From CAWCTD01 sp963798455 (GTDB lineage Bacteria; Acidobacteriota; Terriglobia; Bryobacterales; Bryobacteraceae), in contig CAWCTD010000003.1 of NCBI GenBank assembly GCA_963798455.1, forward strand, positions 2,046,001-2,110,000: DNA of 64,000 bases, in the 5' to 3' direction. Positions within the stretch are counted from its first letter, which is position 1; the number at the start of each line of letters is the position of its first letter. Below, in pieces: positions 36,088-44,483 of the stretch. The translations under genes were made by a program, and so were the position numbers. The notes beneath the pieces are model-generated. The model had not been told where the DNA came from and did no database searches. It was given only the letters and a program-made list of their open reading frames with translations.

Positions 36088-36948
36088 ATGGACCAGAAGA
36101 TCATTAATCTCTACGACCAGTATGTCCACGGGGGCATGGAGCGCAGGAGTTTCCTGGAGCGCCTGACGCAACTCGCGGGGAGTTCGGCGGCGGCAGCGGC
36201 TCTTCTGCCCGTTCTCCAAAACGACTACGCTAAGGCGCAGACGATCCCCGAGAACGACAGCCGCCTGGTCACCTCGCAGGCCGGGTACGAAGCCGCCGGC
36301 GTCAAGGTGACCGGCTACCTGGCAAGGCTGCAGGGAGGGCAGAAGCGTCCGGCGGTCATCGTCATCCATGAGAACCGCGGCCTTAACCCTCACATCAAGG
36401 ACGTCGCGCGGCGCGTTGCCATCGAGGGCTTCCTGGCCTTCGCCGTGGACATGCTGTCGCCGTTGGGCGGCACGCCCGCGGATGAGAACGAAGCGGTCAA
36501 GATGATCGGCGGCCTGAAGCCCGATGAGACCTTGGCGCGCCTGGCCGGAGCAGTGCCGTTCCTGGCGAAGCACGCGGAGTCGACCGGCAAGGTCGGCGTG
36601 GTTGGTTTCTGCTGGGGCGGAGGGATGGTGAACCGGCTCGCCGCCGCGGGGACCTCGCTCAACGCGAGCGTCGCTTACTACGGCGCGCAGATCCCGGCAG
36701 CGGACGTGCCGAAGATTACGGCGCCGCTGCTGCTTCACTACGCCTCGCTCGACGAGCGCATCGACGCCGGCATCCCTGCCTACGAGGCCGCGCTGAAGGC
36801 GGATCACAAGACTTACGAGATATACATGTACGAAGGCGCGAACCACGCCTTCAATAACGACACCAACGCGGCGCGCTATAACAAAGAGGCCGCCACGCTC
36901 GCCTGGGACCGCACCATCAAGTTCTTCAAGAAGTACCTGTCTCCGTGA
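36088..36948 (+). CDS. Dienelactone-hydrolase-family alpha/beta hydrolase, Tat-exported
   Basis: 286 residues from the ATG at 36088; the frame is open upstream but across the divergent promoter region. ERRSFLERLTQLAGSSAAAA is a twin-arginine signal. Catalytic features: VIHENRGLN, Cys nucleophile in GFCWGGG, Asp in SLDERID, His in NHAFNND. Dienelactone hydrolases open lactone rings; the true substrate of exported members is unknown. It diverges from GH105, and TATACT at 36044 may be its -10 box. Confidence 0.88.
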   Translation: MDQKIINLYDQYVHGGMERRSFLERLTQLAGSSAAAAALLPVLQNDYAKAQTIPENDSRLVTSQAGYEAAGVKVTGYLARLQGGQKRPAVIVIHENRGLNPHIKDVARRVAIEGFLAFAVDMLSPLGGTPADENEAVKMIGGLKPDETLARLAGAVPFLAKHAESTGKVGVVGFCWGGGMVNRLAAAGTSLNASVAYYGAQIPAADVPKITAPLLLHYASLDERIDAGIPAYEAALKADHKTYEIYMYEGANHAFNNDTNAARYNKEAATLAWDRTIKFFKKYLSP

Positions 36949-36955
36949 TTCCGAC

Positions 36956-37114
36956 ATGCGCTTGATCATTGCCGTACTCGTGTTGTGTTCCTCCGGCTTC
37001 GCGGCCGGCCTGGATTGGCGCCAGCTCAACCAGGAGACGGTCAAGCACTTCCAAGCGCTCGTCCGCATGGACACTTGCTCCGGGCACGGTGACGCTGCCT
37101 GGGATGCTGACTAG
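36956..37114 (+). pseudogene. Truncated M20-type metallopeptidase start
   Basis: 52 codons: a signal peptide (RLIIAVLVLCSSGFAAG), then LDWRQLNQETVKHFQALVRM and DT, the usual start of an exported M20 peptidase (family normally 450 or more residues). The reading frame then leaves homology and stops. It breaks next to the dispersed repeat at 37122 and the HicBA module, so an insertion or deletion probably removed the rest. Confidence 0.65.
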
Positions 37115-37121
37115 CGCGACG

Positions 37122-37240
37122 GGCTGGCGCTGGAGCCGTCCGCAGCCCCAGTGTAGCGGGGGATTGGGGACCTGGTGACCTGAGATGTCGCGAATTGGCT
37201 GATCCGGGCGGGGATAGAGCTGGGGAGGGGGTGTCACCGG
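37122..37240. repeat. Dispersed repeat family 1, copy 1 (short)
   Basis: Shares CGCAGCCCCAGTGTAGCGGG and GGCGGGGATAGAGCTGGGGA blocks with copies at 38183-38394 and 48006-48199. This copy is shorter and more diverged. It sits between the truncated peptidase and hicB. Confidence 0.8.
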
Positions 37241-37279
37241 GAGACCGGGGTCGGATTGCGGTAGAATCGGCGTAGGCAC

Positions 37280-37495
37280 ATGGTCGAGATCCAACCGCTA
37301 CAAGTCGATGTCGAGCGGGAAGAAGACGGACGATACCTGGCTTCGGTCCCCGAACTGCCGGGAGTTATGGCCTACGGCGACACGGAAGAGTCAGCAGTGC
37401 GGAAGGTGAAGGCGATCGCGCTTCAGGTTCTCGCCGACATGATTGAGACCGGCGACGAGTTGCCGCAATCGCTGAAAGTGCTGTTCGCCGCGTGA
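37280..37495 (+). CDS. hicB: HicB-like antitoxin
   Basis: 71 residues. The partial RNase H-like HicB fold is visible: VDVEREEDGRYLASVPELPG, then YGDTEESAVRKVKAIALQVL. No C-terminal DNA-binding domain, so this is the short HicB type. It precedes and overlaps hicA by 4 bp; antitoxin-first order is less common than hicA-hicB but is well known. It binds and inhibits HicA. Confidence 0.88.
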   Translation: MVEIQPLQVDVEREEDGRYLASVPELPGVMAYGDTEESAVRKVKAIALQVLADMIETGDELPQSLKVLFAA

Positions 37496-37704
37496 GCACC
37501 TGGAGTGCGACAAAAGCTAGACGGGTCTACTCGGCGCTGCTCAGACACGGCTGGATGTTCAAGAAACAGGTCGGCTCTCACCGAAAGCTGCAACGGCCGG
37601 GGTGGCGCAACTTCACGTTCTGCTTTCATGACAACGAGGAGATCGGGCCGGCGGCTCTGGCGAAGATCGCCAAAGATACGGGGCTGCGCCCGGAAGATCT
37701 CTGA
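37492..37704 (+). CDS. hicA: HicA mRNA-interferase toxin
   Basis: 70 residues from a GTG at 37492. The double-stranded RNA-binding-like HicA fold is visible: ATKARRVYSALLRHGWMFKK, catalytic His in QVGSHRKLQRPG, then EEIGPAALAKIAKDTGLRPE. All key residues look intact, so the pair is probably functional. It degrades mRNA when HicB is lost. Confidence 0.88.
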   Translation: MSTWSATKARRVYSALLRHGWMFKKQVGSHRKLQRPGWRNFTFCFHDNEEIGPAALAKIAKDTGLRPEDL

Positions 37705-37713
37705 GGCCAGCAT

Positions 37714-38025
37714 ATGACCAAGGTCAGTGTGATGTATCCCAACACAGCGGGCAGCACGTTTGACATGGCTTACTACCTCGACACCCACATACCGATGGTT
37801 CGGCGCCTGCTCGGCGCGGCACTGAAGGGCGTGGCCGTCGAGCAAGGCATTGGGGGCGAAGAGGCCGGATCGCCCGCACCCTATCTGGCCATGGGGCACC
37901 TGTTGTTCGACTCGCCGGAAGCCTTTCAGTCGGCTTTCGGGCCCCACGCGCAGGCAATCGTGGCGGATATCCCGAACTACACGAACTCCGAACCCACCCT
38001 TCAGATCAGCGAAGTGAAGCTCTAA
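37714..38025 (+). CDS. EthD-family protein
   Basis: 103 residues, dimeric alpha+beta barrel of the EthD type: TKVSVMYPNTAGSTFDMAYY and LDTHIPMVRRLLG at the N-terminus, then FDSPEAFQSAFGPHAQAI. EthD proteins support degradation of ethers and other compounds or act as small enzymes; no specific substrate is known here. It starts 9 bp after hicA, so it may be cotranscribed with the toxin-antitoxin pair by chance of insertion. Confidence 0.85.
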   Translation: MTKVSVMYPNTAGSTFDMAYYLDTHIPMVRRLLGAALKGVAVEQGIGGEEAGSPAPYLAMGHLLFDSPEAFQSAFGPHAQAIVADIPNYTNSEPTLQISEVKL

Positions 38026-38182
38026 GCGCGGGACGCCGCCGGAGGGACTTCCAGACCCGGACCACGGCATCAACTTGAAGTCCTTTAGCATACATCCAAC
38101 CTACTGATTCCGCGACACTTACTAGAAATTGGGTCCGTTTGGCAAAAACGCTGTCCGCGGCGGCCCGCGCCCTGGCGAAACA

Positions 38183-38394
38183 GGTTGGCGCTGGAGCCGT
38201 CCGCAGCCCCAGTGTAGCGGGGGATTGGGGATTTGGTGACTTGAGATCTGGTGAACTGGCTGATCTGGGCGGGGATAGAGCTGGGGAGGGAGGGTCACCG
38301 GCGCGTTTGCACGAGCAAGGCGTCCACCCTGCCGCGGCGCTGGTGCACGTCGTAGACGACGGGGAGACCACAGTGGTCCGGGTTGCCGGGAGGG
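38183..38394. repeat. Dispersed repeat family 1, copy 2 (in an 824-bp gene-free stretch)
   Basis: About 210 bp, close to copy 3 at 48006-48199 over its whole length, including CACGTCGTAGACGACGGGGA. The rest of 38026-38849 has no convincing gene on either strand; the long frames there are repeat shadows. The family may be a decayed mobile or coding sequence. Confidence 0.8.
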
Positions 38395-38849
38395 TCCGGA
38401 ACAGGTTTCGCGGAGGGTGGGACGGGTACGGAGAGTGAGGGTGCCGGGAGTGCACGTCACGGGATCTGTTTCCCCGACCGCCGTTTCCGAGGGGTTTGCG
38501 GCGGCCGGGCAGTTCCGCGAGTCGGCGACGATTCGTCCACATGGACGCAATGACCAACGGCGCGTTTTCGAGAGGCTTGGCAGCCTTCCATTACCGACCC
38601 GCGCCAGCCGCAGGGGCCGTAGCCCTTCCGGTGACGTCCCGACACCTCTGTGATCCAGATTGGCTCAGCGGCAAGGTCAAGTGCCCGCAGCACGATTTCA
38701 TCGGAGACCCGAGGGTCGAGGTCCCTGCGTAATGCCCGCACGAGACCTAGCAGTTCCGAAGCGCGCCCACCTAAGCTTCCGAAAAGGGTGCTTCCGATCC
38801 CGGCGGAGTCCCCTTTTCCATCAAATTAGCGTAAACTGCGACAAGCGCT

Positions 38850-39641
38850 ATGGCCAATCGGAGTGCGAATCGCTACGAGTACGACGCAGCTCTGTCATAC
38901 GCTGGCGATGACCGCAGAATAGCGGAAAGACTTGCCAAGCACCTGAAATCTCGTGGCATGAGAGTCTTCTACGACCGAGACCACCTTGCCCATCTGTGGG
39001 GGAAGCGGCAGGGCACCTTCGAGGCGATCTTTGGCCCAAAGTCACGTTTCGTGATCCCATTGATCTCTCAGCATTACGTCCAGAAGGACTGGCCCCGCCT
39101 TGAATTCCAGGCTGCAAGGCGCGAGGAGCGGAACCGCAAAGGCGACTTCATCCTGCCGATTCGCCTGGATGACACGCCCATTCTCGGGCTGTGCGAGGAC
39201 CAAGTCTATCTAAGCCTCGAAGAACACTCGGTCCGCGAAATCGCTGAAATGTTCGCGCGCAGGTGCGGAAAGCGGGCGGCGAAGCGGCCCCGCGGCAACA
39301 GTACCGCTGCAATACAGCAGTTCTCCCTGCTTTCACAGACGACCAGACAGGCTCTCGGGCTACTGGCCACCTCCCATGTACCGGCTCGCGTCGAAAGCTT
39401 CCGAAAGTTGTTCCCCGAGATCAACTGGCGAGGTGAATGTTCACGTCTGGCGAAGGCGGGGCTCATCGACAACTCTAGAATTGGGATGCGTGTTCCGCCA
39501 CGCGTCCGGAGGTTCTTCGAGGGGGAGCCTGACTGGGCCAACTTTAACGAACGGTGGATCGCGGTGCTGACCCCAATCAGGGACCACCTCGAACGTCTCG
39601 CCGTTCCTGGCGCTTCACTACTTCCTCGCCGGCCGCGATGA
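38850..39641 (+). CDS. TIR-domain protein (N-terminal part of a TIR-TPR coding unit)
   Basis: 263 residues. TIR domain at ~9-125: YDAALSYAGDDRRIAERLAK, VFYDRDHLAHLWGK (BB-loop area), FVIPLISQHYVQKDWPRLEF with the catalytic-Glu position, and DTPILG. A small helical winged domain follows at ~145-250 (ALGLLATSHVPARVESFRKL). Bacterial TIR proteins often degrade NAD+ in anti-phage defence. The last ~12 residues (GASLLPRRPR) look out of frame: the +1 frame continues as LALHYFLAGRDEDCVNTLA into the TPR gene. Confidence 0.85.
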   Translation: MANRSANRYEYDAALSYAGDDRRIAERLAKHLKSRGMRVFYDRDHLAHLWGKRQGTFEAIFGPKSRFVIPLISQHYVQKDWPRLEFQAARREERNRKGDFILPIRLDDTPILGLCEDQVYLSLEEHSVREIAEMFARRCGKRAAKRPRGNSTAAIQQFSLLSQTTRQALGLLATSHVPARVESFRKLFPEINWRGECSRLAKAGLIDNSRIGMRVPPRVRRFFEGEPDWANFNERWIAVLTPIRDHLERLAVPGASLLPRRPR

Positions 39642-39648
39642 AGACTGC

Positions 39649-40823
39649 GTGAACACTCTGGCCGATGTCGCGGAGGGTCCGGACCTCGGGGGTTGGAATG
39701 ATGTGTACCTTGCGGTTCTGGCACCCCTTGCCGGTAGCCGTAGAGTTGCCGGGATGCCGGTAGAGGTTCGGTGCAGGCTTTACAATTCCACCGGTGTCTG
39801 CTTGAGCAACTTAGGTCGCTATGATGAGGCGTCCAGGTGGTTCTCGAAGCTTCAGGCTGAGAGCCGCCGATCAGGAAGCGGGGACTGGAGAGGCCAGAGC
39901 CACTTAAACATAGGTGTCGTCTGTTTCTCTCAAGGTAGGCGAGACGAGGCAATCCAGCACTTTGAGAAGGCCATCCAATGCGGCCGCGAGACAGGCGACG
40001 ATCAGTTGATCGCGCGGGCAGAAGGCGATCTTGCACCGGTGATCGCCGAGCAGTCTCCTCGCGAAGCCATTGAGTTGCTCAAGGACAGTATTGCCCGGAA
40101 GCGGAAGATCAGAGACGCTGCAGGTCTCGCTGTTGCGTGCGGTCAGATGGGCCAAGTAATGGCATTTCTTCACCACGCGGACACAGCGCTCAAACATCTT
40201 CGGGAAGCGAAGGACCTGGCCGCAGAGGTTGGCGATAGCCACGCGCTTGCGCTTACTCTCCAAAACATCGGCAGTGTGCATTTTGATGCGGGTCGGCTGA
40301 AGAGGGCGCTCTCATACTATCGGCAGGCACACCGGCTCGCCGCCAAGCATGGCTACGTTACTGCACAGATCCTGACGGCGACATGTGAGGGACGAACGTA
40401 TTATGAGATGCGTCTATACGGAAAGGCCGCTCAGGCGTTTGAAGGTGCCCTAGCCCTGTCTCTCAGGGCCGAGGACCCCGAGAGCGAAATCTCGAGCCTG
40501 CGCGCGCTCGGGGTGCTGTCGATGCTGAGGGGGCGCCCGTTGCGGGGACGGGCTTTCCTTCGACGTGCACTTGAGAAAGCACGAGTTCGAAAGGCCCCTG
40601 AGTGGATTAGCCGATGCCACACGGACGAGTGCCGCAGGGTTGTCGATGGTGGCTTCTTAGGATTCGACCTCGGCAGATTGCGGAAGGTGGCTAGGATCGA
40701 GCAACGCTTCGGAAACTGGAGCTCTGCTGGTCGGCTTTGGGAGACCTATATGGACGCCGGCATTTTGTATGCCGCTGATGCTGCGAACATTAGACGCGCT
40801 TACACGCTGTCGATGCGGTGCTT
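39649..40823 (+). pseudogene. TPR-repeat protein, 5' segment (interrupted by transposon)
   Basis: Opens at a GTG at 39649 and carries about seven tetratricopeptide repeats (e.g. LYNSTGVCLSNLGRYDEASR, AEVGDSHALALTLQNIGSV, SYYRQAHRLAAKHGYVTAQI). Its frame is open upstream to ~39577, overlapping the end of the TIR gene, where it encodes more helical TPR-like sequence. At 40824 it is cut by the IS1-family transposon; reading continues into the IS to a stop at 40899. The remainder of the gene is at 45657-47136 in the same frame. Confidence 0.85.
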
Positions 40824-40918
40824 GGTAGTGGGTCAATTTGGATTTTCAGACCCCCACATCTGGCCCCTGGATTGCGGGGGCGGTGCCACTCCGCTTTAGC
40901 AGTGCTAAACTGGCAGGA

Positions 40919-41259
40919 ATGGGATTCTGGAAATCTTACCGCCTGCACTTCTTTGGATTTGCTGGAGGGGCGGCAGTGAGCACCATTGTTCTGATTCTGG
41001 GGCTCATCCCGGCCAATATTCCGGCCAAATCGTGGTTTTGGTTCTTTATGACGATCAGTTTTACTATCGCTGCGGCATGGCGTCTAGCTAAAGAAAGAGG
41101 CCGCATTATACTCTCCCTGCAAAAAGAACTTGAGGCATTGCGCTCTGTCCCTATTCTGGGAGGCACTTGTAAATTGTCTAGCGTTCAACGCTATCCCTGG
41201 GAGGACCAGACCAAGACTGGGGCATGGTTGGTTCTGAATCTGACGATTCGCCATATTTC
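40919..41259 (+). pseudogene. Passenger membrane-protein gene, 5' segment
   Basis: Starts at the ATG at 40919 (MGFWKSYRLHFFGFAGG) after AGGA. Two TM helices (VSTIVLILGLIPANI; WFWFFMTISFTIAAAW), a short basic coiled segment, then the start of a beta domain (TGAWLVLNLTIRHIS). It is cut by IS21 at 41260. Joined with 44180-44483 it gives 214 residues in one frame. Function unknown; it is cargo of the IS1-family transposon. Confidence 0.75.
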
Positions 41260-41362
41260 CCTCGGGGGACACCCAAAAGCGGCCATTGAGGGACACCTCA
41301 AAACCGGCCATAGGAGCTGACTCAGGACATTGACCACGACGGGAGGTTTACCCTCCGTCGAG

Positions 41363-42982
41363 ATGAGCAATGTCTTGAGCGAAGAAAAGAAGCAACAGAT
41401 TATCGCCTTGGGGCGGCTGGGTTGGACGCTGCGGCATATCCAACGGGCTACCGGTGTGCGCCGCGAGACCGCGGCAGGCTACCTGCGGGCCTCCGGAATC
41501 GAACCCCGGTCACCGGGCAGATGGGGACAGCAACCGCCGGCAAAACCGGCCATAGAGGTGACCCCCGACCCTGGCTCAGTTTCAAAACCGGCCATAGAGG
41601 TGACCCCCGACTCTGGCGCACCTTCAGCCCCCGTCCCGTCCGCCGAACCAGAGCCGGCGCCGGGGCGCAGTCCCTCCGCCAGTGCCTGCGAGCCCTACCG
41701 GGAGGTGATCGAGATCGGACTCGGCCAGGGCCGCAACGCCAAGGCCATCTGGCAGGATCTGGTGGACGATCACGGCTTCCGCGGGGCCTACCAGAGCGTC
41801 AAGCGTTTTGTTGGCAAGCTCCGTGGTACCCGGCCGCCGGAAGCCCGTGTGGTGATCGAGACACCTCCCGGCGAAGAGACGCAGGTGGACTACGGCAGCG
41901 GCCCGATGGTCCGCGACCCGGCCAGTGGCCGCTATCAGCGCACGCGGCTGTTCGTGCTGACGCTCGGCTACAGCCGCAAGTCGGTACGCCTGCTCACCTT
42001 TCGCTCCAGTACGCGCATCTGGGTTGAACTGCATGAGCGGGCGTTTCGCCGGCTCGGCGGGGTCACCCACGTGGTGGTGCTCGACAACCTGGGCGAAGGC
42101 GTGCTTGCCCCGGACATCTACGATCCCGCGTTGAATCCGCTCTACCGCGACATGCTCGCTCACTACGGCGTCGTCGCTCTGCCGTGCCGCGTCGGAGATC
42201 CGGATCGAAAGGGGAAAGTGGAAGCCGGCGTCGGCCACGCGAAGAAGACGCCCTTGAAGGGGCTTCGTTTCGAAAGCCTGGAAGAGGCCCAGGCTTACCT
42301 TGATCGCTGGGAAGAGCGCTGGGCCGATACCCGCATTCACGGCACCACCAAGCGGCAAGTGGCGACGATGTTTACCGAGGAACGGCCGGCGCTGCTGCCG
42401 TTGCCCCTGGAGCCTTTCCGCTACTACCAGTTCGGCGAGCGCACCGTGCATCTGGACGGCTGTGTCGAAGTCGAGGCCGCCTACTACGGCGCGCCGCCGG
42501 GCTGGATCGGCCGCCGTGTCCAGGTCCAGTGGGACGAGCGGCACATCCGTCTCCTCGATCCAAGGACCGGCCAACTGCTGCGCGAGCACCTGCGCCAGCA
42601 GCGCGGCGGCCATCGAATCAAGGATGAAGACCGCCCCAGTCGGACGCCACTCGGCACACTGCAACTGCTGGCCAGAACCGAAAAAGCCGGACGCCACATC
42701 GGGATGCTCTGTCAGGGCATACATCGACACCAGGGCGAACCTGCGGTGCGCCGTATCTTGGGGGTGCTCTCACTCGCCAAGAAGTACGGAGCCGCGGCTA
42801 CCGACGATGCCTGCGCCGCGGCTCTGGAAGTGGAAGTGTTCGAGTACCGCTTTGTTCGCCGCTATCTCGAGCGGCGTCCCCACAACCCGCTCAGCTTGCG
42901 GCAAGTCGATCCGTTGATCCGCCAGCTCACTCTGTACCGCGACTTCATCGCCGACAAAACCAAGGAGGAAAACGAACCATGA
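41363..42982 (+). CDS. istA: IS21-family transposase IstA
   Basis: 539 residues from the ATG at 41363. N-terminal HTH (IIALGRLGWTLRHIQRATGV), then an rve-type DDE core: ETQVDYGSGPMVRD, VVVLDNLGEGVLAPD and RKGKVEAGVGHAKK. Residues ~63-85 are encoded by two internal copies of the element's own end motif (AAACCGGCCATAGAGGTGAC), giving the repeated PAIEVTPD. It overlaps istB by 4 bp. Appears full length and intact. Confidence 0.93.
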   Translation: MSNVLSEEKKQQIIALGRLGWTLRHIQRATGVRRETAAGYLRASGIEPRSPGRWGQQPPAKPAIEVTPDPGSVSKPAIEVTPDSGAPSAPVPSAEPEPAPGRSPSASACEPYREVIEIGLGQGRNAKAIWQDLVDDHGFRGAYQSVKRFVGKLRGTRPPEARVVIETPPGEETQVDYGSGPMVRDPASGRYQRTRLFVLTLGYSRKSVRLLTFRSSTRIWVELHERAFRRLGGVTHVVVLDNLGEGVLAPDIYDPALNPLYRDMLAHYGVVALPCRVGDPDRKGKVEAGVGHAKKTPLKGLRFESLEEAQAYLDRWEERWADTRIHGTTKRQVATMFTEERPALLPLPLEPFRYYQFGERTVHLDGCVEVEAAYYGAPPGWIGRRVQVQWDERHIRLLDPRTGQLLREHLRQQRGGHRIKDEDRPSRTPLGTLQLLARTEKAGRHIGMLCQGIHRHQGEPAVRRILGVLSLAKKYGAAATDDACAAALEVEVFEYRFVRRYLERRPHNPLSLRQVDPLIRQLTLYRDFIADKTKEENEP

Positions 42983-43722
42983 ATCTCATTGAGCTGCAGC
43001 GTTCGCTGCGGCAGCTTCGCCTCGGTGGCATCGCCGCCGTGCTGGAAACCCGGCTGCACCAGGCGCAAGCCGAACCCATGGCGCCCATCGACTTGATCTC
43101 GTGTCTGGTCTCGGACGAGCTCACGCGCCGCTCGGACCGCCTGCTCGAACGCCGGCGCAAACAGGCCGGCTTCCGTGATCCCGACAAGACTCTCGACAAC
43201 TTCGACTTCGCTTTCAACCCGAAGATTAACCGCAGCCTGGTCTTCGACCTGGCCACCGGCGCGTTCATCGGCCGGCGCGAGGATGCGCTCTTCCTCGGCC
43301 CGGGCGGCGCGGGCAAGAGCCATCTGGCGCAGGCCATCGGGCAGGCCGCCATCCAGCAAGGCTACCGCGTGCTCTACCGGGAGACTCACATCTTGCTGGA
43401 GGAACTCGCCGAAGCCGTCATCGACGGCACGCGCAAACGGTATGTGGAATCAGTTGCCACGGTTCCCTTGCTGATCATCGACGACTTCGGCATGCGTAAG
43501 CTGCCGCAGACTGCGGCAGAAGATCTGCTGGAAATCATCATGCGCCGCTACGAACGGGCCAGCACGCTGCTGACCTCCAACCGCCCGGTCGAGGACTGGG
43601 GCAAACTCCTCGGCGATGCCGCCGCCGTCGGCGCCATGCTGGACCGGCTGCTCCACCACGGGCACCTGCTGAAGTGCGGCCCGCGCAGTTGGCGCACCAA
43701 GACCGCCGCCACGGCCGGATGA
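42979..43722 (+). CDS. istB: IS21-family helper ATPase IstB
   Basis: 247 residues, DnaC-like AAA+ ATPase that directs IstA to target DNA. Walker A GPGGAGKSHLAQAIGQ, Walker B PLLIIDDFGMRKLP, sensor 1 STLLTSNRPVEDW, and arginine region near the C-terminus. ATGA overlap with istA means coupled translation. A 450-bp tail with a structured element separates it from the IS end. Confidence 0.93.
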   Translation: MNLIELQRSLRQLRLGGIAAVLETRLHQAQAEPMAPIDLISCLVSDELTRRSDRLLERRRKQAGFRDPDKTLDNFDFAFNPKINRSLVFDLATGAFIGRREDALFLGPGGAGKSHLAQAIGQAAIQQGYRVLYRETHILLEELAEAVIDGTRKRYVESVATVPLLIIDDFGMRKLPQTAAEDLLEIIMRRYERASTLLTSNRPVEDWGKLLGDAAAVGAMLDRLLHHGHLLKCGPRSWRTKTAATAG

Positions 43723-43780
43723 GGTAATCCCATGAGAACAGTGATTCAAAGAAGGGACCCAGGCGGAGATGTTGCGAAGC

Positions 43781-43891
43781 GCGGTGGAAATGCCGGGGCC
43801 ATGGAAAACCTGGAAAACCAGACTGCGGTTTCCCACGTTTCCCACCGCCCCTTGGAAATCGCCCAAGGCGCGATTCCCACATTTCCACCGC
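43781..43891 (+). ncRNA. Structured element A downstream of istB (candidate RNA or REP-like fold)
   Basis: 111 bp. Outer arms GCGGTGGAAATG (43781-43792) and CATTTCCACCGC (43880-43891) pair perfectly. An inner arm TGGAAAACCTGGAAAACC pairs with GGTTTCCCACGTTTCCCA (15 of 18), and a third hairpin GGAAATCGC...GCGATTCC follows. The same layout is found at 58021-58129 behind a different transposase with paired base changes in the stems. Function unknown; whether it acts as RNA or DNA is not shown. Confidence 0.6.
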
Positions 43892-44179
43892 GCCGGCGAC
43901 GATTCCCTCTTCTCGCAAACCCAAAGACCAAAACGTCGCGGCTGGCGCCCTTCGGGTGCTCACTGCCACGCAACGAAAGGAGGATTCACCTGCCGCCGAG
44001 CGCCGACCCAGTCCGCGGTTGTTCAGGCTCATGCCTGAACTGGAAAATGCTGACTAGAAAAAAAGCTTGCCGGAACCGTCTCCGGTAGGGTATAAATCGT
44101 GTGTTCTGGGTCGGCTTCCTATGGCCGGTTTTGAGGTGTCCCTCAATGGCCGGTTTTGAGGTGACCCCCGAGGTATTTC

Positions 44180-44483
44180 TGGACCAGAGGTAGGGATTGA
44201 GAGCGCCGACGTGTCCGTACTTGACCGACACGGGCAGGTTCACCCAGTCAAAGAAATGTTTCCAGAACGGTTCGATTCTATGCTGGTTCTGAAACAAGGG
44301 CAAGCCCTTCCTACAACACTTGGATGTGGTGTGCTCACTCTGAATGAGGAGGATGTCTCCACATGCCGAGTAATGATACTCGATGTTTTTGGGAGGCACC
44401 ATGAACTTCAGACAATCACGCAGCCAACGCGAAGTTCAGCCCTACAGCAACAATCTCCTGGATCGACCAAACATGCTGACTGA
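44180..44483 (+). pseudogene. Passenger membrane-protein gene, 3' segment
   Basis: Continues the frame of 40919-41259 after removal of the IS21 and one target duplication: RHIS joins GPEVGIESADVSVLDRHGQ, then EDVSTCRVMILDVFGRHHEL. The domain looks beta-rich. The last 68 bp overlap the 3' end of the oppositely oriented transposase gene, so the true end of the passenger may have been replaced. Confidence 0.65.

Larger units (their letters stand above)
41260..44173 (+). mobile_element. IS21-family insertion sequence, 2914 bp
   Basis: Ends CCTCGGGGGACACC (41260) and GGTGACCCCCGAGG (44160-44173) are inverted, and a 6-bp target duplication TATTTC flanks it (41254-41259, 44174-44179). Multiple end motifs (AAAACCGGCCAT next to a GGTGACC/GGTGTCC block) occur at both tips, as in IS21. 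It carries istA and istB. It inserted into the passenger gene of the surrounding IS1-family transposon, so it is the younger event. Confidence 0.92.

Noticed and set aside
38457..38741. Small minus-strand gene in the 38 kb gap
   Set aside because: Overlaps several equally long frames on both strands, no ribosome site and no family pattern.
39574..39641. Programmed ribosomal frameshift joining TIR and TPR
   Set aside because: No X-XXY-YYZ slippery heptamer or downstream pseudoknot is evident; an indel or a coupled restart fits better.
43732..44088. 118-codon open frame after istB
   Set aside because: It runs through the structured element and lacks any protein-like pattern or ribosome site.
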